From contig DUKC01000182.1 in NCBI GenBank assembly GCA_013329495.1, forward strand, positions 1-6,196: a stretch of 6,196 nucleotides of DNA, read 5' to 3'. The translations under genes were made by a program, and so were the position numbers. Below are positions 1-5,335 of this stretch, piece by piece. The notes beneath the pieces are model-generated. The model saw nothing but the letters and a program-made list of their open reading frames with translations. It made no database searches and was not told where the DNA came from. This DNA is from Thermoplasmata archaeon (GTDB lineage: Archaea > Thermoplasmatota > E2 > UBA9212). Numbering within the stretch: the stretch's first letter is position 1; each line of letters begins with the position of its first letter.

Positions 1-63
1 GCGTCCAAGGCAGTAGACAAAATAACAGAGCAGTTGATTTCGCTGGGTTTTATCAACAGATGA
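1..63 (+). CDS. 3' end of an unidentified protein gene (partial)
   Basis: Frame 1 is open from the window edge and ends at TGA 61-63, giving the last 20 residues, from ASKAVDKITE to SLGFINR. The stop overlaps the ATG of the next gene as ATGA, the usual sign of translational coupling, so this is probably the upstream member of the same operon. The tail is an amphipathic helix followed by LGFINR, which faintly resembles the end of a winged-helix recognition helix. Twenty residues are too few to name a family and I assign no function. Confidence 0.6.
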   Translation, partial: ASKAVDKITEQLISLGFINR

Positions 64-839
64 AGAAAATATTAGGAGTGTTAACCCAAAATTTTTCTCT
101 CTATTACGATCTTGTTGAAGCACTCAATCGGAAAGGAATTCCTTTCGTTAGCTGTTCTTTCAACGAGGCCATTCCTTCAGATGTTGGAGTGATAATCACC
201 TCTAGGCAAGAGGCCAGCAAGATTGATTTTGGCAAAGTTATCAAAGCTGAGGATTTCTTATCTGTTGATAGATCTGTCGAAAGCGCCCTTCAGTTGGTCT
301 CCAAAGAAGAGTCTAAAGAGCTGTTGGTTGGTATCGATCCTGGCGATACCCTCGGTGTTGCAATATTTAGTGGAAGCACTCTTTTGGAAAAGATTGCCTT
401 ACCTTTTTCAGAGAAGAATATCGCCGAGCTAAAAGAAATTATAAACAATTATATGCCTCAAAAAACACTCATAAAAATAGGCAATGGGGCAAGCTATCAA
501 AGAAATTTTCTTGTCAGGAGGCTAAGGCAACCATCCTGGTCGATAGTGTTGGTTGATGAGACAAACACGAGCACTCCAGGATTGCGTAGAGAAAAAGACA
601 AGGATGCTGCTCTTCTGATCGCCCTGAAACAGGGGAAGCCAATAGAAGACTATCTTTCGTCGAAGCCAACAGCAGGGGAGCTGCAGTTTATTCAGAAAAA
701 GAGTAGGGTGAAAAGTAAAAATTCGATAACCATCTCAAAAAATCTTGCGGAGAGAGTTTCATCAGGTGAAATTTCATTGGAAGAAGCAATCAAAAGGCAG
801 GAACGCCAAGACAAAAGCATTTTTAGGGATAGCTGCTAG
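60..839 (+). CDS. YqgF/RuvC-like (RNase H fold) predicted nuclease with extra N-terminal domain
   Basis: This 259-residue protein probably cleaves nucleic acid, but its substrate is unknown. Residues 89-110 contain LLVGIDPG followed by a small hydrophobic strand, the first strand of an RNase H-like fold with D93 as the likely metal ligand. LIKIGNG at 137-143 fits an inner strand. VDETNTS at 165-171 (E167) matches the DERxST motif of YqgF nucleases, and DKDAALLIAL at 180-189 matches their last D-x-AA helix, so D93, E167 and D180/D182 form a plausible acidic site. Residues 1-85 are an additional alpha/beta domain beginning KKILGVLTQ, absent from the roughly 140-residue bacterial YqgF. Residues 205-259 are a basic, charged, helical tail. 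The start is fixed by the ATGA overlap with the preceding gene; no clear ribosome binding site is visible. Bacterial YqgF trims pre-16S rRNA and RuvC cuts Holliday junctions; choosing between such roles here would be guesswork. Confidence 0.7.
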   Translation: MKKILGVLTQNFSLYYDLVEALNRKGIPFVSCSFNEAIPSDVGVIITSRQEASKIDFGKVIKAEDFLSVDRSVESALQLVSKEESKELLVGIDPGDTLGVAIFSGSTLLEKIALPFSEKNIAELKEIINNYMPQKTLIKIGNGASYQRNFLVRRLRQPSWSIVLVDETNTSTPGLRREKDKDAALLIALKQGKPIEDYLSSKPTAGELQFIQKKSRVKSKNSITISKNLAERVSSGEISLEEAIKRQERQDKSIFRDSC

Positions 840-846
840 CGCATGA

Positions 847-860
847 GGAAGGAGTCTTCC
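847..860. other. Small inverted repeat between convergent genes
   Basis: GGAAG (847-851) and CTTCC (856-860) pair around a GAGT loop. The repeat occupies most of the 25 bases between the nuclease stop at 839 and the fibrillarin stop at 865. No T run follows on either strand, so a termination role is only a guess, and a five-pair stem can occur by chance. Confidence 0.25.
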
Positions 861-864
861 AGAG

Positions 865-1533
865 CTACATAGACTTCACAAACAATGCAAGATGATCTTT
901 GTAAAACGGTCTAAGATCTACGCTTTCCATTACTTCAAATCCTCTCTCTTCTAATTGAAGCCTGGTCCTGTCGTAGACAACCGAGGGAGAGGTGGTTACA
1001 TCTATCGATCTCGCTTTCACAATCAACATTCCATATCCCCTGACTTTTAGATATGTGTCCGAATTTTTTATGAAAATTTCGACTTGGTTACGCTGGCTGA
1101 CATCCTGGTAAAGCCCATCACAATTTCCCACAACGGGTTTATAAGCATTCGGCTTGTTTGCATCCGCCAGGAGGGGTATGATGTTTGGTCTTGTTTTGCT
1201 GACCTTTAAAAGATCAAGGAAAATCGTGGGAGAAATTTCAACTGCGTACAGCACTCCTTTTGTCAATATATCTGACAAATGAGAAACGGTTGTGCCGGAG
1301 GCCGCTCCCAAATAGAGCACTGAGCTTTTCTCGTTGAATGGAAATGATTTGCATCCTTTGCTTATAGCCGCAGCGAGCTTACTTCTATAGCAATTCCAGG
1401 AGCGATACTCTTCTTGTGACTGATATACAAGCTTCTCTCCATACACCCTTCTTCCCTTCGCACTCGGTAAGCTTTTAGTAAAAAGCTTGCTACCTGCGTG
1501 GTAAACCCCTGGAAATGCGTGTTTTTGTATCAT
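865..1533 (-). CDS. flpA: Fibrillarin-like rRNA/tRNA 2'-O-methyltransferase
   Basis: Fibrillarin is the SAM-dependent catalytic subunit of archaeal box C/D RNPs, which also contain Nop5 and L7Ae and methylate rRNA and tRNA ribose 2'-OH groups. From Met at 1533 the protein has 222 residues, close to the roughly 230 usual in archaea. Visible landmarks are RRVYGEKLV (28-36), YRSWNCYRSKLAAAI (43-57), the SAM loop YLGAASGTT (74-82), VE at 98-99, DANKP (124-128), YQDVSQRNQ (142-150), KARSIDVT (173-180) and KDH (212-214). The family's K-D-K-H set maps to K52, D144, K173 and H214. An in-frame ATG at 1575 would add 14 residues, but a TTTAAATA box at 1554-1561 lies inside that extension and homology begins near residue 8 of the shorter form, so I prefer 1533 with little or no leader. 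The motif after VE reads ISPT rather than the usual APR. Nop5, often adjacent, is not seen. Confidence 0.93.
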   Translation of the reverse strand: MIQKHAFPGVYHAGSKLFTKSLPSAKGRRVYGEKLVYQSQEEYRSWNCYRSKLAAAISKGCKSFPFNEKSSVLYLGAASGTTVSHLSDILTKGVLYAVEISPTIFLDLLKVSKTRPNIIPLLADANKPNAYKPVVGNCDGLYQDVSQRNQVEIFIKNSDTYLKVRGYGMLIVKARSIDVTTSPSVVYDRTRLQLEERGFEVMESVDLRPFYKDHLALFVKSM

Positions 1534-1553
1534 ACGTGGGGAAAGAATTTCTC

Positions 1554-1561
1554 TATTTAAA
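1554..1561 (-). promoter_or_regulatory. TATA box of the fibrillarin gene
   Basis: The - strand reads TTTAAATA, an archaeal TATA-box match, preceded by the AT-rich CATATATC. Its last base is 20 bases before the ATG at 1533, so transcription would begin at or within a few bases of that ATG, giving a leaderless or nearly leaderless mRNA. No ribosome binding site lies between. The spacing is slightly short for a fully leaderless start, and the upstream CATATATC may contribute. Confidence 0.55.
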
Positions 1562-1625
1562 GATATATGCAACATGTGGCTTTGTGAAACAAATTTGAGA
1601 AGCCGAACGCGGGAGAGTAAAATAC

Positions 1626-1663
1626 GAGCTTTTCCAAAAAAACTGATTTTTTTAGAAAAGCTC
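1626..1663 (-). terminator. Long hairpin with U7 downstream of the stomatin gene, candidate terminator
   Basis: GAGCTTTTC (1626-1634) and GAAAAGCTC (1655-1663) are a perfect 9-base inverted repeat. Inside them A7 (1636-1642) faces T7 (1647-1653) around a four-base loop. The single non-complementary position (1635/1654) is C-A in + strand RNA but a G-U wobble in - strand RNA, so the transcript of this strand can form an unbroken 17-pair stem. It starts 53 bases after the stomatin stop and ends about 65 bases before the fibrillarin TATA box. Archaeal termination relies mainly on U runs, and the 3' arm supplies U7. A 3'-UTR stability element or an antisense regulatory role is also possible. Confidence 0.5.
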
Positions 1664-1716
1664 CATTGGACCTCTTGTCGCCACTCAATTCTCCATCTGA
1701 GAAAATGTTGCTATTT

Positions 1717-2490
1717 CTATTTCTTTGTTTCTTTCTTTCCGAGTTTTCCCACAGTGCTGAGTGCCTCAAGCATTTCCATTGGCAGCGGTAAAACGACAGT
1801 TGATGCTTTCTCCTCACACGCTTCAGCAATTGTTTGCAAAGTTCTTATGTACATAGCTCCTTTAGATTTCGCCATTATGTCTGCCGCTTCGGACAGCTTT
1901 TCTGCTGCCTGTCTCTCACCTTGAGCCGAAATGATTCTTGCTCTTCTGCTTCTCTCTGCTTCTGCCTGTGCAGCTATGGCCCTTTGCATCTTCTCTGGAA
2001 TGGTCACGTTTCTGATTTCAACAGCCGTAACTTTTATTCCCCATGGGTCTGTAGCTTCATCTAATATTTGTTGAGTTTGCTTGTTGAGTTTGTCTCTTTG
2101 GGAAAGAATCTCATCCAGCTGAGACTTACCTATCACGGCTCTCAGGGTTGTTGATGCCCTCTGAGACGTTGCAATATGGAACCTCTCTACCTTTACAACC
2201 GCATTGGTGGGCTCCACAACTTTGTAATAAACTATAGCATCCACTCTTACGGTTACATTATCGGTTGTTATGACCTCTTGTTCTTGGACATCCATGGTCA
2301 CAATCCTGAGATCTACCTTAACCATCCTATCGATCATAGGCCAAACAAAGAACAGACCGGGTCCTTTAGCACCAACGAGACGACCCAACCTGAAGATCAC
2401 TCCCTTTTCATATTCCCTTACTACTCTTATAGCAGATATAAATATTATCAATGCTATAAACGCTATAAAGGCAATTATCCACTCAATCAT
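1717..2490 (-). CDS. Stomatin-like SPFH/prohibitin-family membrane protein
   Basis: A 257-residue stomatin, an oligomeric membrane scaffold anchored at its N-terminus. Residues 4-22 are a single hydrophobic anchor, followed by the SPFH domain from about 24 to 165. This includes REYEKGVIFRLGRLVG, GPGLFFVWP, VDLRIVTMDVQEQEVITTDN and AIVYYKV, all close to stomatin consensus. The segment AIAAQAEAERSRRARIISAQ (171-190) leads into the usual Ala/Glu-rich coiled coil to about 210. Near the C-terminus STVVLPLPMEMLEAL (230-244) is a conserved hydrophobic stretch; in the P. horikoshii pair PH1510/PH1511 the neighbouring protease cleaves the stomatin in this region. The start at 2490 has GAGGTG seven bases upstream and the anchor follows at once; an ATG nine codons earlier (2517) would place the ribosome binding site inside the gene. 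It lies 49 bases downstream of nfeD and has its own likely promoter. Its natural partner is the NfeD protease. Confidence 0.95.
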   Translation of the reverse strand: MIEWIIAFIAFIALIIFISAIRVVREYEKGVIFRLGRLVGAKGPGLFFVWPMIDRMVKVDLRIVTMDVQEQEVITTDNVTVRVDAIVYYKVVEPTNAVVKVERFHIATSQRASTTLRAVIGKSQLDEILSQRDKLNKQTQQILDEATDPWGIKVTAVEIRNVTIPEKMQRAIAAQAEAERSRRARIISAQGERQAAEKLSEAADIMAKSKGAMYIRTLQTIAEACEEKASTVVLPLPMEMLEALSTVGKLGKKETKK

Positions 2491-2497
2491 TTTTGAA

Positions 2498-2503
2498 CAC
2501 CTC
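2498..2503 (-). promoter_or_regulatory. Ribosome binding site of the stomatin gene
   Basis: GAGGTG on the - strand, seven bases before the ATG at 2490, fits the anti-Shine-Dalgarno end of archaeal 16S rRNA. It decides the start in favour of 2490 over 2517. Confidence 0.75.
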
Positions 2504-2524
2504 AGAAAAACAATCACTCAGCTG

Positions 2525-2540
2525 TATTTAAATATTATCC
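2525..2540 (-). promoter_or_regulatory. Promoter of the stomatin gene, with GGATAATA element
   Basis: The - strand reads GGATAATATTTAAATA; TTTAAATA (2525-2532) is the TATA box. The first G is the last base of the nfeD stop codon. A start about 24-27 bases downstream of the box would fall at 2501-2505, just ahead of the ribosome binding site, giving a leader of about a dozen bases. The same GGATAATA word precedes the nfeD TATA box, so it may be a BRE or a shared operator. The gap is AT-rich, so the box alone would be weak evidence. Confidence 0.5.
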
Positions 2541-3877
2541 TATTTTGTTTTTTTCCTGAAAGGTCTAACTTTCAGTGACAGTCCCTCTCTCTCTATAACT
2601 TCCACAATTTCTCCTTTCTTTATTTCTGTTTCTGACTTGGCTCTCCATATCTCCCCTCTGATTTTTATCTGCCCCTCATTCTTGATATTTGTTATCGCTT
2701 CGCCTTTAAGTCCAATCATTTCCTTTTTTCCTATCACCGGTTTCTTTCTTCTTATCTGCAAGATTTTGATCAAAGCGAACAAGAGAAACAGTCCCACTCC
2801 TATCGCAACACCTATTACCATGAATTGGAAGTTTCTCATCCATCCCGAAGTAATCCACGGCTCCTTCGGAAGCATTGCAGCGCCCAAAGCCAAGGATATA
2901 ACCCCAACGATTCCAAACAGTCCAAACGAGGGGGTGAATAGCTCAACCAAAAACAGGATGGCGCCCAGCACGATGAGAACTACACCCACGATATTCGCAG
3001 AAAACAGACCCATACCATAAATCCCTAGAATGAGAAGCAGAGCGCCTATCAGCTCGGGAGCATAGTACTCTGGACTTCCTATGCCGAAGACAACCAGTAA
3101 AATTCCAAGTATTAAAAAAATAGATGCTGCTGCAGGATTGCCCAGAACGTTTTGGACTTTTTCAGTAAGGGAGATCTCGTGGTACAGCAGCGAAGCCCCC
3201 GCAGTTCTTATTCTTGTTGGCCTTTCCTTGACCATCACCCCTCTGTTGTTCAATGATGACAAAAGCCTAGGGATAGAAACGCTGTCTTTGGGATTAACAT
3301 CAATAACCCCAAACTTAAAAGCCTCTTCTTCATTGATCGCCAGGTCTTCGGTAATAAATTTCTCAGCTATCGATTCATTTCTCCCTCTTGACCTTGCTAT
3401 GTTTTTTATTTGCTCAATTGTGAATGACACCGTTTTGTTTATAGCATCTTCAGGAACAGCAATTCCTGGAATAGCCGGCATAAAGTACGGTTTGCACGCA
3501 CCAATCGTGGTGGCGGGAGCCATTGCGGCGACGTGCCCGTTTAACAATATATAAGTTCCGGCAGATGCTGCCATAGCGCTTGATGGATACACATACGTTA
3601 TAATCGGCAAATTCGAATTGCTTATTGCCTTGTTAATCTCTAGGGTAATGTCCATTACCCCCCCGGGTGTATCGAGCAGTATCAAGATGGCGTTAGCATC
3701 AATTTCCTCGGCATAATGGATGCCTCTAATCACCGATTCCCCCAATGCTTTTGTTAATTCCCCCTCTAAAGTAATTACATAGATTGTGTTTTCATAGGCA
3801 GGTTCAGGTTCGGCCTGGATAACCACGCTCCCGCTTATTATCAATACAATTCCCAGTAGCAGAATGCCTTTTCTCAT
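2540..3877 (-). CDS. nfeD: Long-form NfeD membrane-bound serine protease (ClpP-like plus NfeD)
   Basis: A 445-residue protein of the PH1510 type. Residues 5-22 are a signal peptide or first membrane segment ending VVIQAEPE. Residues 30-200 are the ClpP-like protease, with LLDTPGG (67-73), the nucleophile S105 in AMAASAGTYI, and TTIGACKP (123-130). K148 in AINKTV occupies the place of the general-base lysine of PH1510, whose pair is S97/K138. SIAEKFITEDLAINEEEAFK (169-188) matches the family closely. About five membrane segments follow between 250 and 373, with PSFGLFGIVG (316-325). The C-terminal soluble NfeD domain, an OB-fold, runs from about 383 to 440 and includes GQIKIRGEIWRAKS. The frame opens with GTG at 3886, but the TATA box position makes ATG 3877 more likely. 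It probably cleaves the stomatin encoded next to it and acts in membrane quality control. All parts expected of the long form are present. Confidence 0.95.
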   Translation of the reverse strand: MRKGILLLGIVLIISGSVVIQAEPEPAYENTIYVITLEGELTKALGESVIRGIHYAEEIDANAILILLDTPGGVMDITLEINKAISNSNLPIITYVYPSSAMAASAGTYILLNGHVAAMAPATTIGACKPYFMPAIPGIAVPEDAINKTVSFTIEQIKNIARSRGRNESIAEKFITEDLAINEEEAFKFGVIDVNPKDSVSIPRLLSSLNNRGVMVKERPTRIRTAGASLLYHEISLTEKVQNVLGNPAAASIFLILGILLVVFGIGSPEYYAPELIGALLLILGIYGMGLFSANIVGVVLIVLGAILFLVELFTPSFGLFGIVGVISLALGAAMLPKEPWITSGWMRNFQFMVIGVAIGVGLFLLFALIKILQIRRKKPVIGKKEMIGLKGEAITNIKNEGQIKIRGEIWRAKSETEIKKGEIVEVIEREGLSLKVRPFRKKTK

Positions 3878-3900
3878 CTTTATCACAATATCATAACCCC

Positions 3901-3918
3901 TATTTAAATTTATTATCC
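3901..3918 (-). promoter_or_regulatory. Promoter of nfeD, with GGATAATA element
   Basis: The - strand reads GGATAATAAATTTAAATA. The TTTAAATA box (3901-3908) is centred 27 to 28 bases before the A of ATG 3877, the normal archaeal distance to a transcription start, so the mRNA should be leaderless. The GTG at 3886 would lie upstream of the transcript. The 5' half is shared with the stomatin promoter. Confidence 0.6.
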
Positions 3919-3941
3919 GATTAACACCCCCTCTTAAGGGT

Positions 3942-3949
3942 AAAAAAAA
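3942..3949 (-). terminator. T8 run, candidate terminator of the mvk-decarboxylase unit
   Basis: Eight consecutive Ts on the - strand lie about 105 bases beyond the decarboxylase stop and about 34 bases before the nfeD TATA box. Archaeal RNA polymerase commonly stops at such T runs. A small CCCT/AGGG inverted repeat (3929-3940) lies next to it on the promoter side. I see no gene or structured RNA in the rest of 3919-4054. Confidence 0.4.
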
Positions 3950-4054
3950 TCACTGTTTTGGCTTACGATCTTGCCAACATTTTTATTAAGATTCTCTTGA
4001 AGGAGATTCGGATAGCTCAGGATATGCAATAAACTGCAACATTAGAGAGATGGC

Positions 4055-5323
4055 TCACTCCGTATAGTCCTCAATATTCAGCTTTAGGGGAAGTTTTAAT
4101 TTCTTGAAAGCTTTGGGATCTCTACCCCATGGAACAGTCAGATCGAAGCCAATTTTTGTCGTTTCTCTAGTTTCTAGGTTAGATGAAGGATCCAGTGAGG
4201 AGCCTTTCTCCTGCTTGATGAGCACGTCTTCTCTTCCCTGGAATCGTGTCGCCATTGCCCACTCTATCTCATTAGGATCCGAAATGTCTATGTCCTCATC
4301 AACCACAAACACGTGCTTCATTGATTTGTGTCCTTTGAATGCGGCTTCTATCGCTTTCTTTCCGTCATCAGGGTGCTTCTTTTTTATCGATACTGCTCCG
4401 TGCAGCCAAGAACAGCCTCCAGGGGTTATCAGAACCTCTTTGCACTCGCATACCTTGTTAACTTCCCCGTAAATTGTTGGTTCTCTCGGCATACCCATTA
4501 GTGTCTTGTGCTCCAACCCTCCCGGGAGCACAGCCTGAAACATCGGATTTCCCCTTACAAAAACTTTTTTCACTCTTGCCACTCTCTGCTTTCTCACAAT
4601 GTCTGGAGTTTCGGTTAGATCCAAAAAAGGACCCTCCTCGTGATGCTCCCCGGTCAACTCTGCTATTATTACTATGTCCGAATGGGGAACCTTGTGCCCA
4701 TCCACCTCAATCATTTCTATAGGATTTAAAGAGTTCGCGATCGCGAGCTCGCTTTTTCCTATCTCCACCGAAATTGATGACGCGACCAGAACAGAGACTG
4801 GATTTCCAATACATATGGCAAATTCTCTCAGTCCTCTCTTTATAAACTCATTGAAGTTTCTCGGCAAAATTCTCAACACCAGTTTGTTTTTTCCCAGTTG
4901 CATCATTCTATGATACGATGCATTTATGCCATACTCCCTATCCTCAGCAACAACTATGGCTGAGGCAATGTATGGTCCACCATCCGAGGGATAGTACGTG
5001 AGTATCGGGAACTGAGACAGGTCCGGTTCAACCTCTCTGTAATCTTTTGCTTCAACGATCCTGGGTTGCTTTGGATTTTCGATCGCGTGAGCTATGCTTT
5101 TCATAATCTCTTTCTGTTGAATTCCGAGTCCAAGAGCGACCAGCTCTCTTGCCGAGCACAGGTTTGCAACCACAGGCATAGAAAAACCTTTTACATTTTC
5201 AAAGAGCAAGGGTTTTCCATCCATTAGCTTCATCAGAGTTGAAACCTCGTACTTGATATCTACAGCTTTTTTAATTTTTATTAGACTTCCTTTTTTGTCC
5301 AGCAGATTAACAAAATCTCTCAT
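4055..5323 (-). CDS. UbiD-family decarboxylase, probable anhydromevalonate phosphate decarboxylase
   Basis: A full-length 422-residue UbiD-family enzyme. In the archaeal mevalonate pathway the equivalent enzyme uses prenylated FMN to convert trans-anhydromevalonate 5-phosphate to isopentenyl phosphate. The visible prFMN site residues are N134 and R139 in GINASYHRMM, E192 in KSELAIANS, and E230 in EEGPFLDLTET. The position equivalent to the second glutamate of the EGPFGE motif in canonical UbiD/Fdc enzymes is D235. Other family marks are SDGGPYI (113-119), LPGGLEHKTLMGMPREPTIY (266-285), GGCSWLHGAVSI (302-313) and DEDIDISDPNEIEWAMATRF (342-361). The sequence is cytosolic with no signal peptide. 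The start is set by GGGTGA six bases upstream. It sits six bases after mevalonate kinase, which is the main reason to prefer the mevalonate role over ubiquinone or aromatic-acid decarboxylation. The partner dehydratase (aconitase X type) and UbiX flavin prenyltransferase are not in the window. Confidence 0.87.
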   Translation of the reverse strand: MRDFVNLLDKKGSLIKIKKAVDIKYEVSTLMKLMDGKPLLFENVKGFSMPVVANLCSARELVALGLGIQQKEIMKSIAHAIENPKQPRIVEAKDYREVEPDLSQFPILTYYPSDGGPYIASAIVVAEDREYGINASYHRMMQLGKNKLVLRILPRNFNEFIKRGLREFAICIGNPVSVLVASSISVEIGKSELAIANSLNPIEMIEVDGHKVPHSDIVIIAELTGEHHEEGPFLDLTETPDIVRKQRVARVKKVFVRGNPMFQAVLPGGLEHKTLMGMPREPTIYGEVNKVCECKEVLITPGGCSWLHGAVSIKKKHPDDGKKAIEAAFKGHKSMKHVFVVDEDIDISDPNEIEWAMATRFQGREDVLIKQEKGSSLDPSSNLETRETTKIGFDLTVPWGRDPKAFKKLKLPLKLNIEDYTE

Positions 5324-5329
5324 TTTCTT

Positions 5330-5335
5330 TCACCC
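5330..5335 (-). promoter_or_regulatory. Ribosome binding site of the decarboxylase, overlapping the mvk stop
   Basis: The - strand reads GGGTGA, six bases before the ATG at 5323. Its last three bases are the TGA stop of mevalonate kinase, so the same ribosome-paused region serves termination and re-initiation. This supports translational coupling. Confidence 0.65.

Noticed and set aside
1578..1604. GGCTT/AAGCC inverted repeat with an internal TTTGT/ACAAA repeat upstream of fibrillarin
   Set aside because: The stems are only five pairs and compete with one another; nothing distinguishes it from AT-rich background.
1557..1829. 90-residue - strand open frame across the stomatin-fibrillarin gap
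   Set aside because: It overlaps the end of stomatin in another frame, contains the hairpin and the TATA box, and its composition (runs of Arg, Lys and Cys) is not protein-like.
3253..3259. ATGATGA, a perfect box C motif that could mark a C/D guide RNA
   Set aside because: It lies antisense inside nfeD, and no box D (CTGA) follows at a suitable distance, so it is most likely chance.
3877..3886. GTG at 3886 as the nfeD start
   Set aside because: It would add only three residues, and the TATA box at 3901-3908 places the transcript start near 3877-3880, after this codon. The choice does not affect the protein call.
4011..4021. GATAGCTCAGG, which looks like the D-arm (A box) of a tRNA
   Set aside because: No T-arm with GGTTCGA, no acceptor pairing and no anticodon stem can be formed downstream, so it is not a tRNA; a tRNA remnant cannot be shown from so short a match.
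3990..4043. 18-codon - strand open frame beginning MLQFIAYPEL in the gap after the decarboxylase
   Set aside because: It has no ribosome binding site and no promoter, and is short enough to arise by chance.
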